Source of the DNA: DAHUXD01 sp963805495
GTDB lineage: Bacteria > Acidobacteriota > Thermoanaerobaculia > UBA5066 > Gp7-AA6
Direction: 5' to 3'
Assembly: GCA_963805495.1 (NCBI GenBank)
Contig: CAWDUQ010000004.1
Location: forward strand, 620,001 to 684,000
Length of the DNA: 64,000 nt
The notes under the pieces were generated by a model. That model did no database searches and was not told where the DNA came from. It saw nothing but the letters and a program-made list of their open reading frames with translations. The translations under genes and the position numbers were made by a program. Of the stretch, positions 34,453 to 44,208 are shown one piece after another. Positions within the stretch are counted from its first letter, which is position 1. Every line of letters begins with the position of its first letter.

Positions 34453-36183
34453 ATGCGCTGGTCCCGTTATTTCCTCCAGACGGTCCGCGAGGTTCCCGGC
34501 GACGCCGAGGCGATCTCCCACATCCTTTTGTCCCGGGCGGGCATGATCCGCCGGCTCGCGGCCGGCATCTACTCCCTGACGCCGCTCGGCCTGCGCTCGC
34601 ACCGGAAAGCCGAACGGATCGTGCGCGAGGAGATCGACCGCGCGGGCGGGCTCGAGGTCGAGCTCCCGATCCTCCAGCCGAAGGAGCTGTGGGAGGAAAG
34701 TGGCCGCTGGGAGCGCTACGAAAAGGAAGAGATCCTCTTTCACCTCGAAGACCGCAAGGGCGGGGCGTACTGTCTCGCGCCGACGGCCGAGGAGGCCGTG
34801 ACGACGATGGTCCGTTCGGGCGTGACCTCGTACCGGCAGCTTCCCGTGACCCTCTACCAGATCCGCACCAAGTTCCGCGACGAGATCCGGCCCCGTTTCG
34901 GACTCATGCGCGGCCGGGAGTTCCTGATGTACGACGGCTACTCGTTCGACGTCGACGCGGAGGGGCTCGACCGTTCGTACAAGGCGCAGGACGCGGCGTA
35001 CCGGAGGGCGTTCGAGCGCTGCGGCCTCGACTTCACGGTCGTCCAGGCGGACTCCGGCGCGATCGGGGGAAGCGCGTCGGAAGAGTTCATGGTTCTCGCC
35101 GACACCGGCGAGGACGCCGTCGTGCGCTGCCCGGCGTGCGGCTACGGCGCGAACCTCGAGAAGGCCGAGACGGGGCCGCGGCCCGCACCCTGGAAAGACG
35201 AGACGGAGACGCCCCTCGTCGAGGTCCAGACGCCCGGCAAGGGCGGGATCGACGACGTCGTCGACTTCCTCGGCATCACGGCCTCGCGCATGATCAAGTG
35301 CCTCGTCTACGAGACGGAGAAGGGCTTCGCCGTCGCGCTGCTTCGGGGGGACCTCGACGTCAACGAGGTCGCCCTGAAGAATCTGCTGGGAGTGGACCAT
35401 CTCGCGCTCGCTCCCGAGGAGAAGGTCGAGATGGCGACCGGCGCGCCGGTCGGCTACGTCGGGCCGCACAAGCTCCCGGCGGGGACGCTCACCATCGTCG
35501 GCGACCACTCGATCCGGGACGCCGTCAACGCCGTCACCGGGGCCGGTCGGCGCGACTGGCACGTGGCGGGCTTCGTGCAGCGGCGCGACGCGAAGGTCTC
35601 GGCGTGGGCGAGCTTCGCCCAGGCCCGCGCGGGCGATCCCTGCCCCCGCTGCGGCAAGCCGCTCGACATCGCGCGGGGCATCGAGGTGGGCCACATCTTC
35701 AAGCTCGGGACCAAGTACTCCCAGGCCCTCGGCTGCGGCTTCACCGACGAAAAAGGGGAGACGCGCCCGGCGATCATGGGGACCTACGGCATCGGCGTGG
35801 GGCGCACGATGGCGGCCGCGATCGAGCAGCACCACGACGCCGACGGCATCGTCTGGCCGCTCGCCCTCGCGCCCTTCGAGGTCGTGCTGGTGTCCCTCAA
35901 TCCCTCGGATGAAGCCACGCGGGCGGCGGCCGACGCCCTCTACGAGGGCCTCGTTGCGGCCGGTTTCGAGGTCTTCTACGACGACCGCGACGAACGGCCG
36001 GGCGTGAAGTTCAAGGACGCGGACCTGATCGGGTTTCCGATCCGCGTCAACGTGGGCGGACGCGCCCTCAAAGAAGGCAAGGTCGAGATCGTGCGTCGCC
36101 GCGACAAGGAGCTCCGCACGGCCGACGTGGCCGGGGCGGTCGAAGCGGTCCGGGCGCTGCGCGCGGAGCTCGCCGGGAGCTGA
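34453..36183 (+). CDS. proS: Prolyl-tRNA synthetase (bacterial type with editing domain)
   Basis: 576 residues. It begins MRWSRYFLQTVREVPGDAEA, the normal N-terminus. Class II motif 2 (RTKFRDEIRPRFGLMRGREF region) and motif 3 (GIGVGRTMAAAIEQHHD) are present. The editing INS domain occupies about 235-390 (IDDVVDFLGITASRMIKCLVY in part), and the anticodon-binding domain ends the protein. It charges tRNA-Pro and clears Ala-tRNA-Pro. maeB follows after 2 bases. Confidence 0.97.
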   Translation: MRWSRYFLQTVREVPGDAEAISHILLSRAGMIRRLAAGIYSLTPLGLRSHRKAERIVREEIDRAGGLEVELPILQPKELWEESGRWERYEKEEILFHLEDRKGGAYCLAPTAEEAVTTMVRSGVTSYRQLPVTLYQIRTKFRDEIRPRFGLMRGREFLMYDGYSFDVDAEGLDRSYKAQDAAYRRAFERCGLDFTVVQADSGAIGGSASEEFMVLADTGEDAVVRCPACGYGANLEKAETGPRPAPWKDETETPLVEVQTPGKGGIDDVVDFLGITASRMIKCLVYETEKGFAVALLRGDLDVNEVALKNLLGVDHLALAPEEKVEMATGAPVGYVGPHKLPAGTLTIVGDHSIRDAVNAVTGAGRRDWHVAGFVQRRDAKVSAWASFAQARAGDPCPRCGKPLDIARGIEVGHIFKLGTKYSQALGCGFTDEKGETRPAIMGTYGIGVGRTMAAAIEQHHDADGIVWPLALAPFEVVLVSLNPSDEATRAAADALYEGLVAAGFEVFYDDRDERPGVKFKDADLIGFPIRVNVGGRALKEGKVEIVRRRDKELRTADVAGAVEAVRALRAELAGS

Positions 36184-36185
36184 AC

Positions 36186-38453
36186 ATGCGGAAGATGACG
36201 GCCGAGGAAGCGCTCGAGTACCACTCCCGGGGGCGAAAAGGCAAGATCGAGGTCGTTCCCTCCAAGCCCTGCCGGACGCAGGAGGACCTCTCCCTCGCCT
36301 ACACCCCCGGCGTCGCGGAGCCGTGCCTGGAGATCGCGAAGGACCCCGACAAAGTCTACGAATACACGTCGAAGGGGAACCTGGTCGCGGTCATTTCGAA
36401 CGGCACGGCCGTCCTCGGCCTCGGGGACATCGGTCCGCTGGCCGGGAAGCCCGTCATGGAAGGCAAGGGCGTCCTGTTCAAACGCTTCGCCGACATCGAC
36501 GTGTTCGACATCGAGGTCGACGAGCACGGCGTGGAGGAGTTCGTCGACACGGTCGCGCGGATCTCGCCGACCTTCGGAGGCATCAATCTCGAGGACATCA
36601 AGTCCCCGGAATGCTTCGAGATCGAGGAGCGGCTCAAGAAGCGGCTCCAGATCCCCGTGTTCCACGACGACCAGCACGGGACCGCGATCATCTCTGCGGC
36701 CGCGTTCCTGAACGCGCTCGAGCTCGTCGGCAAGAAAATCGAGAACGTCAAGGTCGTCTTCTGCGGCGCGGGCGCCGCGGCGATCGCCTGCGCGAAGCTG
36801 TATCTCTCCTATGGCGTGAGGCGCGAAAACCTGCGGCTGGTCGACCGCTCCGGGGTCATCTACCTCGGCCGCAAAGAAGACATGAACCCGTACAAGGCGC
36901 AGTTCGCGGTCGAGACCTTCGAGCGCACGCTCACGGACGCCCTCACGGGCGCGGACGCGTTCATCGGCCTCTCCTCCGGTGGCATCGTCAAGGGCGAGAT
37001 GCTGGCGGGGATGGCCCGCGACCCGATCGTCTTTGCGCTCGCCAATCCCAACCCGGAGATCACGGCGGAAGACGCCCGTGCCGCGCGACCGGACGTCATC
37101 ATTGCGACCGGCCGCAGCGACTATCCCAACCAGGTCAACAACGTCCTCGGCTTTCCGTTCATCTTCCGCGGGGCGCTGGACGTACGCGCGACCGAGATCA
37201 ACGAGGCCATGAAGCGAGCCGCTTCGCAGGCGCTCGCCGCACTCGCCAAAATGGACGTGCCCGACTCGGTCTCGAAGGCGTACGGGGGCCAGAGATTCAC
37301 GTTCGGCCGCGAGTACCTCATTCCGAAGCCCTTCGACCACCGCGTGCTGCTGTGGGTGGCCCCGGCGGTCGCGGAGGCCGCGATGCGCTCCGGCGTCGCC
37401 CGCGAGCCGATCACCGACATGGGGGCGTACCTTCGGCGCCTCGAGGCGCTGCTCTCGCGTTCGGGGGAGGTCATGAGCGTCGTCATCCAGAAGGCGCGGC
37501 AGGACCCGAAGCGCATCGTCTTTCCGGAGGGCGAGCATCCGAAGATCCTTCGGGCCGCGAAGATCCTCGCCGAGGATGGCATCTGTCGTCCGATTCTGCT
37601 GGCACGCGAGACCGAGGTCGAGGCGCTCGCCCGGGACCTGCAGCTGCCGATGGACAAGATCGACTTCATCAACACCAGCCGCTGCGAGAAACTCCCGGCG
37701 TACGCGAAACGCCTCGAAGAGCTTCGCCGCCGCGCCGGCATGACGCTCGAGGAGGCCGAACGGCAGGCGCGCGTGCGCAACGTCTTCGGTCCCCTGATGC
37801 TCGATGCGGGCGACGCCGACGGCGTCATCTCGGGCCTGACACAGTCCTACTCGGACACGATCCGCCCGGCCCTCCAGATCTTCGGGACGGCGCCCGGGGT
37901 CAAGCGCGTGTCCGGGCTGTACATCCTGATGCTCAAGCATCAGACGTACTTCTTCGCCGACACGACCGTCAACATCGACCCGACGGCCGAAGAGCTCGCC
38001 GAGATCGCCGAGCTGACGGCCGACGCCGTACGCCGCTTCGACATCGAGCCGCGCATCGCGATGGTCTCCTTCTCGAGCTTCGGCTCGAACACGCACGCCA
38101 ACGCGCTGAAGGTCAAGAAGGCCGTGGCCCTGGTGAAGGCCGCGCGCCCGGACCTCGCGATCGACGGCGAGATGCAGGCCGACTACGCGGTCGTCCCGGA
38201 GCTCCTCGAAGCGCAGTACCCGTGGGCCACCGTGCGAAACCCGAACGTCCTGATCTTCCCGGATCTCGAGTCCGCCAACGCGGCCTACAAGCTGGTCTGG
38301 CGCCTTGCGGGTGCCGAGGCCATCGGCCCGATCCTCCTCGGCCTGAAGCGACCGGTCCACGTCCTCCAGCGGGGCGTCGACGTCGCCGACATCGTGAACA
38401 TGGCCGCCATCGCCGTGGTCGACGCGCAGGAGCGGGACGCCGCGGGTTCCTGA
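36186..38453 (+). CDS. maeB: NADP-dependent malic enzyme with phosphotransacetylase-like domain
   Basis: 755 residues, the usual length for MaeB. The malic enzyme part (about 1-425) includes SLAYTPGVAEPC, NGTAVLGLGDIGPLAGKPVM, FHDDQHGTA and VFCGAGAAAIACAKL. The C-terminal part (about 430-755) is a phosphotransacetylase-like regulatory domain with FPEGEHPKILRAAKIL and VINVDPT-like NIDPTAEELAEIAE. It decarboxylates malate to pyruvate with NADPH production; the PTA-like domain in known homologues senses acetyl-CoA rather than catalysing. Confidence 0.96.
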   Translation: MRKMTAEEALEYHSRGRKGKIEVVPSKPCRTQEDLSLAYTPGVAEPCLEIAKDPDKVYEYTSKGNLVAVISNGTAVLGLGDIGPLAGKPVMEGKGVLFKRFADIDVFDIEVDEHGVEEFVDTVARISPTFGGINLEDIKSPECFEIEERLKKRLQIPVFHDDQHGTAIISAAAFLNALELVGKKIENVKVVFCGAGAAAIACAKLYLSYGVRRENLRLVDRSGVIYLGRKEDMNPYKAQFAVETFERTLTDALTGADAFIGLSSGGIVKGEMLAGMARDPIVFALANPNPEITAEDARAARPDVIIATGRSDYPNQVNNVLGFPFIFRGALDVRATEINEAMKRAASQALAALAKMDVPDSVSKAYGGQRFTFGREYLIPKPFDHRVLLWVAPAVAEAAMRSGVAREPITDMGAYLRRLEALLSRSGEVMSVVIQKARQDPKRIVFPEGEHPKILRAAKILAEDGICRPILLARETEVEALARDLQLPMDKIDFINTSRCEKLPAYAKRLEELRRRAGMTLEEAERQARVRNVFGPLMLDAGDADGVISGLTQSYSDTIRPALQIFGTAPGVKRVSGLYILMLKHQTYFFADTTVNIDPTAEELAEIAELTADAVRRFDIEPRIAMVSFSSFGSNTHANALKVKKAVALVKAARPDLAIDGEMQADYAVVPELLEAQYPWATVRNPNVLIFPDLESANAAYKLVWRLAGAEAIGPILLGLKRPVHVLQRGVDVADIVNMAAIAVVDAQERDAAGS

Positions 38454-38478
38454 CTCGGGCCGGCGGGGAAGGGGACGC

Positions 38479-39768
38479 CTACCTCAGGTATCCCCAGTTG
38501 TGGAGCTTGTCGCTGTCTTCGGCCCAGCGCTCGCCGATGTCGTCCCGGTAGTACATGTTCGGAATGAGGATGTTTCGCACGCGAGCGTAGGCCTGCTCGC
38601 GGGCCTGCTTCATCGTCTGGCCGAGGCCCACGACCGTCAGGACGACACCGGAGGTCCCGGCCACCAGCCACTGTCCCTCGACGATCTTCGTGTCCTCGAT
38701 GTGAACTTCCTCGGGCGTGCCCCGCTTGAAGACGATCACCGCGTTCTTCGTGAACGACTCGAAGGTCGCGTCGTCGTCGAACGGGAAGGGCGGCATGACG
38801 ATCCGCACGCCGACCTGAAACCCGCTCTTGACCTTCAGCTTCGGGTCCAGGCCGTGGGCGAGGTCGTCGAGGAAGAGGCCGATCGGCGTGATCATGCCTT
38901 CCTGCTGGATGAAGATCGTCGGATAACCGAAGCGCGACGTGAACTCCAGAGGATAGATGCCGTTGTTATTGACGATGCAGTTGACGTCGATGTACCCGAC
39001 GTATCCCTCTTCCGCCAGCTTCGACGCCATCTTCAGGAGCGTCTGCTCGAAGATCTTGTTGGGCTCGGACCAGAACATCGAGGTGCCCATCTCGCCCGTC
39101 GGGGGGCCGCTGTTGCCCGGGAAGAGCTTTTTGTGCTCGAAGTTGGTGTTGATCGGGTAGACGAAGCTCTTGCCGTTGAAGAAGGCGCCGACGGCGACCT
39201 CGACGCCCACGACCCGTTTCTGGAGCTGGAAGACCTTGATCTCGTCGGAGAAGGCCTTCTTGTACGCCTCGAGCATCCGGACGACGTCCTGTCCGTCTTC
39301 CTCGTCGCCGACGAAGAGCCGCCGCTTGACGTTGCCCGCCGCGCCGGAAGGCTTGATGACGTAGCGGGTCGGGTTCTCCTGGACGTAGGCGATCGCCTCG
39401 TCGAAGTTGTCGAATTCGCGGTAGGGGATGATCGTGACGCCCGCTTTTTTGAGCTCCTCCTGCCCGAAAGAGCGGTCGTCCTCGAGCCGGTCGGTGTAGG
39501 GCGTCCCGCCAACGACGGCCTTGCCCTTCGCGCGCAGCGCGACGGCCTTCTCGCCCTGCCCGAGCGTGTCGTCGAAGACGATCACGTCGGCCCAGGGGAC
39601 GTCCTTTTCCCAGTCGTCGGTCTTCGGAACGAACCCGTCGGCGATGTCCTTTTCCTCGGCGTCGCCGATGAAGTAGCGCACCTCGTGGCCTTCCTTCAAG
39701 ACCTGCCAGGCGATGTCCCCGACGAGGCCGGTCAGCGAGACGAAGAGGAACTTGCGCTTTTTTTCCAT
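38479..39768 (-). CDS. Phosphoribosylamine-glycine ligase-like ATP-grasp protein (PurD-like)
   Basis: 429 residues. ATP-grasp features: RYVIKPSGAAGNVKRRLFVG, VGVEVAVGAFFNGKSF, and late YPLEFTSRFGYPTI, corresponding to the metal-binding strand of PurD. The N-terminus (KKRKFLFVSLTGLVGDIAWQ) lacks the GxGGREHAL motif that binds phosphoribosylamine in classical PurD, and the middle is divergent. It is therefore a PurD-like ligase that may use another substrate. Convergent with maeB (25 bases). Confidence 0.8.
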   Translation of the reverse strand: MEKKRKFLFVSLTGLVGDIAWQVLKEGHEVRYFIGDAEEKDIADGFVPKTDDWEKDVPWADVIVFDDTLGQGEKAVALRAKGKAVVGGTPYTDRLEDDRSFGQEELKKAGVTIIPYREFDNFDEAIAYVQENPTRYVIKPSGAAGNVKRRLFVGDEEDGQDVVRMLEAYKKAFSDEIKVFQLQKRVVGVEVAVGAFFNGKSFVYPINTNFEHKKLFPGNSGPPTGEMGTSMFWSEPNKIFEQTLLKMASKLAEEGYVGYIDVNCIVNNNGIYPLEFTSRFGYPTIFIQQEGMITPIGLFLDDLAHGLDPKLKVKSGFQVGVRIVMPPFPFDDDATFESFTKNAVIVFKRGTPEEVHIEDTKIVEGQWLVAGTSGVVLTVVGLGQTMKQAREQAYARVRNILIPNMYYRDDIGERWAEDSDKLHNWGYLR

Positions 39769-39780
39769 GGAAGTGGCGGG

Positions 39781-39786
39781 ATTCTA
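39781..39786 (-). promoter_or_regulatory. Candidate -10 element of the PurD-like gene
   Basis: TAGAAT on the minus strand ends 12 bases before the ATG at 39768; no ribosome site lies between. Confidence 0.4.
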
Positions 39787-39840
39787 CAGGAGGCGAATCC
39801 CGGGTCGCGTTCGATAGGATCCCGCCGCAGGGAGGTCGTC

Positions 39841-40590
39841 ATGAAACGAAGCTCGGGCTTCTTCGGCGCGCTGGTTCTTTCTGCGGCGGTTCTGAAGGGG
39901 CAGTCCCCAACTGTTGTCGGCAGCGCCGAGAGCTACGGACTCGGCTTTCAGGCGACGCACATCGGCGCCGCCGCCTTCCATCCGACGACGCCGGCCTCGC
40001 AGTACGTGCTTCAGACATTCACCTCGGGCTATCTCAACAGCAACGACTCGATCACTCGATACTACGTTGCCCCTGTGACACTTGCGTCGGGCGCGGAGAT
40101 CCACAGCCTCTGCGTCTATGCCTACGACGCGAATCCGAATCTCGGCGTGCGGGTGCAGCTGAAAGCAACGAAGCTCGTCCCCGGGGGCGTGTCTCAAGGG
40201 GTCGAAGAGATCTCCACCCCCATCACGACCAATTGGGATACCGGGGCCGGTGTGATTTGCGCGGACATCGTGCCGCCGTACGTCTATACGGAAACATCGG
40301 ACCAGGACGGTGTTTTTCTTGCGCACTACCTGGAAGTGTTCCTGCAGCCGTCCACGGGAATTGGCGGAGTGAAGATCCTCTGGCGGAGAACGGTCAGCCC
40401 GCCCCCGGCGACCGCGACTTTTCCGGACGTTCCCACGAACCATCCGTTCTTTCAATACGTGGAGGCCCTGTACGCCGCCGGGATCACCGGTGGCTACGGC
40501 AACGGCTTCTACGGCGTGAACGACCCCGTCTCGCGGGGACAGATGGCGGTGTTTCTCGCCAAGGCCCTCGGGCTGCACTCGCCGGGCTGA
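39841..40590 (+). CDS. Secreted single-SLH-motif protein, copy 1 (divergent type)
   Basis: 249 residues. Signal peptide (about 1-20, FFGALVLSAAVLKGQ), then a beta-rich domain with VTLASGAEIHSLCVYAYDAN, corresponding to the DGAxLxQLxFWAYD segment of the other copies, and RRTVSPPPATATFPDVPTNH leading into one SLH-like motif that ends ARGQMAVFLAKALGL-like (SRGQMAVFLAKALGL). Unlike the later copies it lacks the C-x5-C pair and has GGYGNGFYGVNDPVSRGQ instead. GGGAGGT ribosome site. Its 3' end faces the 3' end of kinase 1 across 261 bases in which I see only two tandem 12-mers (40650-40673). Confidence 0.85.
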   Translation: MKRSSGFFGALVLSAAVLKGQSPTVVGSAESYGLGFQATHIGAAAFHPTTPASQYVLQTFTSGYLNSNDSITRYYVAPVTLASGAEIHSLCVYAYDANPNLGVRVQLKATKLVPGGVSQGVEEISTPITTNWDTGAGVICADIVPPYVYTETSDQDGVFLAHYLEVFLQPSTGIGGVKILWRRTVSPPPATATFPDVPTNHPFFQYVEALYAAGITGGYGNGFYGVNDPVSRGQMAVFLAKALGLHSPG

Positions 40591-40851
40591 GGGGCGGGTT
40601 ACGGTCCGCGGAGGTCCTTGAGACCCGGGGACCGCCGCCCCTCGTCCTCGAGGCGGGCCGCGAGGCGGGCCGCGCGCCGACGAATCCATCCATCGCGGAC
40701 CGCGCCCGCCCCTTCCGAACAGCGGGATGGCGTTCAACACGGCCGGAGGCGCCCGGTGTGGGGCGACGGATTCCCGGCGGGTTCGGCCCCGAACGAGGCC
40801 GCCATCCCGGTTCCGGGCCAGAGACTCGGTCCGACGCGGAAGCGCGAGAAA

Positions 40852-43569
40852 TCAGGGGGCCGCGCCGATCGACGCGGCGAGCCGGCGGGTCCGGACGGTC
40901 GAGGGATGGTCCGGGCCGAGGGTCGATTCGAGCTGCGTCAGGGCCGCCTGCAGGGTGACGCGCCCGGCCTCCGGCTGATCGCGGGCGAGCTCAGCTTCCC
41001 CGAGCGCGGACTGTGCGAGACCGAGCAGATAGGAGGGCGAGTCCTTCTCGACCATCGACTCGGCCATCTCGGCCGCGCCGCGGGCCGCGGCTTCCGCGGC
41101 CTCGGCGTGGCCGGCGGCGAGCTCGGCGCGCGCGAGCCCGACCGCCGCAAAGAGGCTGTAGACGAACCTGGCCTCGATCCCCTCGTAGAGCCGGACGGAT
41201 TCGCGAAACTGGGCGAGACACTCGGCGGTGTCTCCCCGCTCGCGGGCTAGCACAGCGCGGGTGTAGGCGAGGTAGGCCCGGCGCAGGGGGCTGAAGACCT
41301 TGGTTCCGAGGTACCGGTCGACGCCGGTGATCGTTCGGGCGGCCTGCTCCGGCCGGCCACGTTCGGCGTAGAGGGCCGCCAGGCCGAGCGTCGCGTCGAT
41401 CTCCAGTCGCTGGTCCGAGCGGGCCTTCCCGGCCCGGATGGTCGCCAGGTACAGAGGCTCGGCCTCGTCGTACCGCCCGAGCTGATAGAGAACGCCGGCG
41501 TAGTTGTGGAGGATGACGGCGCCGGCGGCATCCTCCCCCTCGATGGAGCGGTGGAGGTCCAGAGAGCGGCGGTAGAGGGGCTCGGCCTTCCGGATGTCGC
41601 CCAGAAAGTAGACCAGGCCCCAGTTGTTCAGCACGTCCGCGGCCGCAATGGTCCGGTCTCGGCCGGTTCGCTCCAGCTGCTTCATGAGCGCGGCGTAGGC
41701 CGCCTCGGCCTTCCGGTTCTGTCGCGTGAGGTAGTAGCCATACGCCAGCGACCCCTGAGCATCGAGCCGCGTCTGCCGCGCCGAAAGCCCCTCCCGGTCC
41801 AGCAGCGCAAGCGCCTCCCGCGCGTGACGGATCATCGGCTCGCCCTCGTCGGTGAGGTAGCCGAACTCGCTCTGGCAGGTGAGGCATTCGGCGCGCGCCA
41901 GCGCATAGCGGGGGTCGTCCGGAAGGGCGGCGAACGTCCGATTCATGAGGAGTTCGCCGTCGGGGCGGCGCGTGACGGCGTGGTACGCGAGCGCCAGGGG
42001 GCACTGGGCCCGCGCCTGGAGACCCGGATCTCCGGACCGGGCCGCGATCCCGGCCGCGCGCTCGAGGACGGGGATCGCCTTCTCCCATCGCTCCGTCCCC
42101 ACGTACTGGCGGCCGATCGCGGCCAGGAGCTCGGCATGGAGCGGATCGTCGCCGGGGAACTCCTTGTCCACGACGGTTTCTCCCTGTTCGAGCAGGTCGG
42201 CGACGACGAACTTGCGCCCCGGCGGCGCGGCCGCGCTCAACAGAAAGCCGAGGAACTCGTTGGTCGCGGTTGACCGCGCGAGCTGGACGCGGGCCTCGTC
42301 TCGCTGCCGGCCCGCCTCGCGCGCCTGCCAGACGATGGCGGCCGTTCCCGCGACGGCCGCGAGACCCGCGAGAAGCGCCGCGGCGACCCCGGCGCGGTGC
42401 CGTCGAACGAACTTGGCGGTGCGATACCCGATGGTGTCCGCCCGCGCGGCGATCGGCTCGTCGGCGAGGAAATGCCGGAGGTCGGTCGCGAGGGCCTCCA
42501 CGGAGGCGTAGCGTTCGGCCGGGTCCTTCTTGAGGGCCTTCGCGGCGATCGTGTCGAGATCGCCCCGGAGTTGCCGCCGCAGCCCCTCCAGCGTCGCGGA
42601 CCGCGCGGGAGCGTCCGCGTCCGTCGCGGCCTCGGAGGGACGCCTGGGGTCGGTGTCGATGATCGCCTTCAAGAGCAGGGCCGGCGAGGTTCGCACCGCG
42701 CCCGCCGGATGCCGGCCGGTCAGGAGGAGGTAGAGCAGGGTGCCGAGCGCATGCACGTCGGTGGCGGTGGTGATGGCGCCGCCGGTCAGCTGCTCGGGGG
42801 CGGCGAACTCCGGCGTCATCGCGCGGCCGCCCTCGCGGGTCAGGGCCGTGGCCTCGCCCGAGCCGGATTCCTCCTCGATGAGCTTCGCGATGCCGAAGTC
42901 GAGGAGCTTGACCTGGCCGTCCTTCGCGACGAGAACGTTGGAGGGCTTGATGTCGCGGTGGACGACGAGGTTGGCGTGCGCCTGCGTGACCGCCGCGCAG
43001 ACGTCGAGGAAGAGGCGCAGGCGCGCCTCCACTCCGAGGCGTTGCAAGTCGCAGTACCGGTCGATCGGCTCGCCGTCGACGTGCTCGAGGACGATGTACG
43101 GCTGGCCCGAGGTCGAGACGCCCGCATCGACGAGACGCGCGATGTGCGGATGGGCCAGCCGCGCGAGGATCGAGCCTTCGCGGCGGAAGCGCTCCTCGCC
43201 GCCCCGGCCGACGAGGCTGGCATTCAAGAGCTTGACGGCGACGCGCCCTTCGTAGCGGCCATCGCTGCGCCGGGCGAGCCAGACGCTTCCCATGCCGCCC
43301 TGGCCGATGGGCTCGATCAACGCGTAGGCCCCGATCGTCTGGCCCGCGAGCGACGCCTGGGGCGGGTGCGGGGGAGCAGAGCCCTCGAGGAACCCCTCGC
43401 CCGAGATCTCGTCCTGTTCCGCCAGGAGCGACTCGAGGTCCGCGGCGATCTCGGGCTCCCTTGCGCGAAGCTCCTCGAGCCAGGCCCTGCGCTCCTCGGC
43501 CCCCATGTCCATTGCGCGGTCGAGATGAGGTTCGACCGCCCGCCAACGATCGCCGCTCAGGAGGGACAT
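40852..43569 (-). CDS. Transmembrane Ser/Thr protein kinase with extracytoplasmic TPR domain (kinase 1)
   Basis: 905 residues. A helical N-terminal segment (about 8-52) precedes a PknB-type kinase domain (about 80-370): glycine loop GQGGMGSV (89-96), Lys113 in VAVKLL, HRDIKPSN (204-211), DFG (224-226), APEQ. Catalytic residues are all present. One transmembrane helix follows (about 393-415), then TPR repeats to the end (about 440-900), predicted outside the cytoplasm. It starts 4 bases after the stop of ECF sigma gene 1, so the two are cotranscribed. By analogy with kinase-controlled ECF factors it may phosphorylate that sigma factor; this is inference. Confidence 0.93.
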   Translation of the reverse strand: MSLLSGDRWRAVEPHLDRAMDMGAEERRAWLEELRAREPEIAADLESLLAEQDEISGEGFLEGSAPPHPPQASLAGQTIGAYALIEPIGQGGMGSVWLARRSDGRYEGRVAVKLLNASLVGRGGEERFRREGSILARLAHPHIARLVDAGVSTSGQPYIVLEHVDGEPIDRYCDLQRLGVEARLRLFLDVCAAVTQAHANLVVHRDIKPSNVLVAKDGQVKLLDFGIAKLIEEESGSGEATALTREGGRAMTPEFAAPEQLTGGAITTATDVHALGTLLYLLLTGRHPAGAVRTSPALLLKAIIDTDPRRPSEAATDADAPARSATLEGLRRQLRGDLDTIAAKALKKDPAERYASVEALATDLRHFLADEPIAARADTIGYRTAKFVRRHRAGVAAALLAGLAAVAGTAAIVWQAREAGRQRDEARVQLARSTATNEFLGFLLSAAAPPGRKFVVADLLEQGETVVDKEFPGDDPLHAELLAAIGRQYVGTERWEKAIPVLERAAGIAARSGDPGLQARAQCPLALAYHAVTRRPDGELLMNRTFAALPDDPRYALARAECLTCQSEFGYLTDEGEPMIRHAREALALLDREGLSARQTRLDAQGSLAYGYYLTRQNRKAEAAYAALMKQLERTGRDRTIAAADVLNNWGLVYFLGDIRKAEPLYRRSLDLHRSIEGEDAAGAVILHNYAGVLYQLGRYDEAEPLYLATIRAGKARSDQRLEIDATLGLAALYAERGRPEQAARTITGVDRYLGTKVFSPLRRAYLAYTRAVLARERGDTAECLAQFRESVRLYEGIEARFVYSLFAAVGLARAELAAGHAEAAEAAARGAAEMAESMVEKDSPSYLLGLAQSALGEAELARDQPEAGRVTLQAALTQLESTLGPDHPSTVRTRRLAASIGAAP

Positions 43570-43573
43570 GGGC

Positions 43574-44140
43574 TCAGCCGATCGCGCCTTCGCGGATGGA
43601 GCGGTGGAGGTAGAGGCGCGCCTTCTCCCAGCTGCGCTGGACGGTTCTCTCCGAAGCGCCCCGCATCGCGGCGATCTCCCCGAAGGAAAAGCCGCAGAAG
43701 AACTTCAGGTCCACGACCTCGGCGAGCGATGGGTCGACGGACGCGAGGCGCTCCAGGGCGGCGTGGATCTCCTCCAGATCCTCCGTTGACGGAATCTCCC
43801 CCGCCTTTTCCTCGTCCAGCGTCGTGATCTCGAACTCTCCGCCGCGCTTCTGTGCCCGGCGGTCGCGGGCGTAGTCGATGATCAGGGAGCGCATCACCTT
43901 GGCGGCGTAGGCCATGAAGCGCCCCTTGTCGGGAAAGGCCGGGCCCTCGCGCTGCGACATGTCGAGATAGGCCTCGTGCAGGAGCGTCGTGACGCCGATC
44001 GACAAGCCCGAGCCCCGGTTGGCGAGTTGCCGCTGCGCCAGGCCGTGAAGCTCGCCGTAGAGGGCCGCAAAGAGGGCGTCCGCAGCGGACCGGTCGCCCG
44101 ACTCGGTGGTCGCGATGAGCGCGGAAATCGTGGCTGTCAC
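43574..44140 (-). CDS. ECF sigma factor paired with kinase 1
   Basis: 188 residues, GTG start. It belongs to the ECF group with LLHEAYLDM in place of the usual DxxQExF of region 2.2, followed by FMAYAAKVMRSLIIDYARDR and KRGGEF. Region 4 contains FSFGEIAAMRGASERTVQR. No anti-sigma gene is adjacent; instead a Ser/Thr kinase follows. Similar arrangements (for example EcfP/PpkT2 in Vibrio) are activated by phosphorylation. Transcribed divergently from the six-gene SLH operon, the likely target. Confidence 0.92.
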   Translation of the reverse strand: MTATISALIATTESGDRSAADALFAALYGELHGLAQRQLANRGSGLSIGVTTLLHEAYLDMSQREGPAFPDKGRFMAYAAKVMRSLIIDYARDRRAQKRGGEFEITTLDEEKAGEIPSTEDLEEIHAALERLASVDPSLAEVVDLKFFCGFSFGEIAAMRGASERTVQRSWEKARLYLHRSIREGAIG

Positions 44141-44152
44141 GTGGTTTCCCGG

Positions 44153-44158
44153 ATTCTA
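44153..44158 (-). promoter_or_regulatory. Candidate -10 element of sigma gene 1
   Basis: TAGAAT on the minus strand ends 12 bases before the GTG at 44140, without a ribosome site between. Confidence 0.4.
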
Positions 44159-44160
44159 GC

Positions 44161-44173
44161 CCGGACGGTCCGG
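44161..44173. promoter_or_regulatory. 13-base inverted repeat in the sigma 1/SLH operon divergent region
   Basis: CCGGAC-G-GTCCGG is a perfect inverted repeat (arms of six). It lies between the two divergent start codons. The half GGTCCGG recurs in the equivalent region of the second module (52771-52777), so it may be a binding site or part of the sigma promoter. Confidence 0.4.
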
Positions 44174-44208
44174 AAGGTGCGGGCCGCCGGCCCTGCCTGC
44201 GGAGCCTC

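Noticed and set aside
36186..38453. Malic enzyme-phosphotransacetylase fusion as a novelty
   Set aside because: This is the standard architecture of MaeB-type malic enzymes.
40650..40673. Two tandem copies of GAGGCGGGCCGC
   Set aside because: Only two units in very GC-rich non-coding sequence; probably slippage without function.
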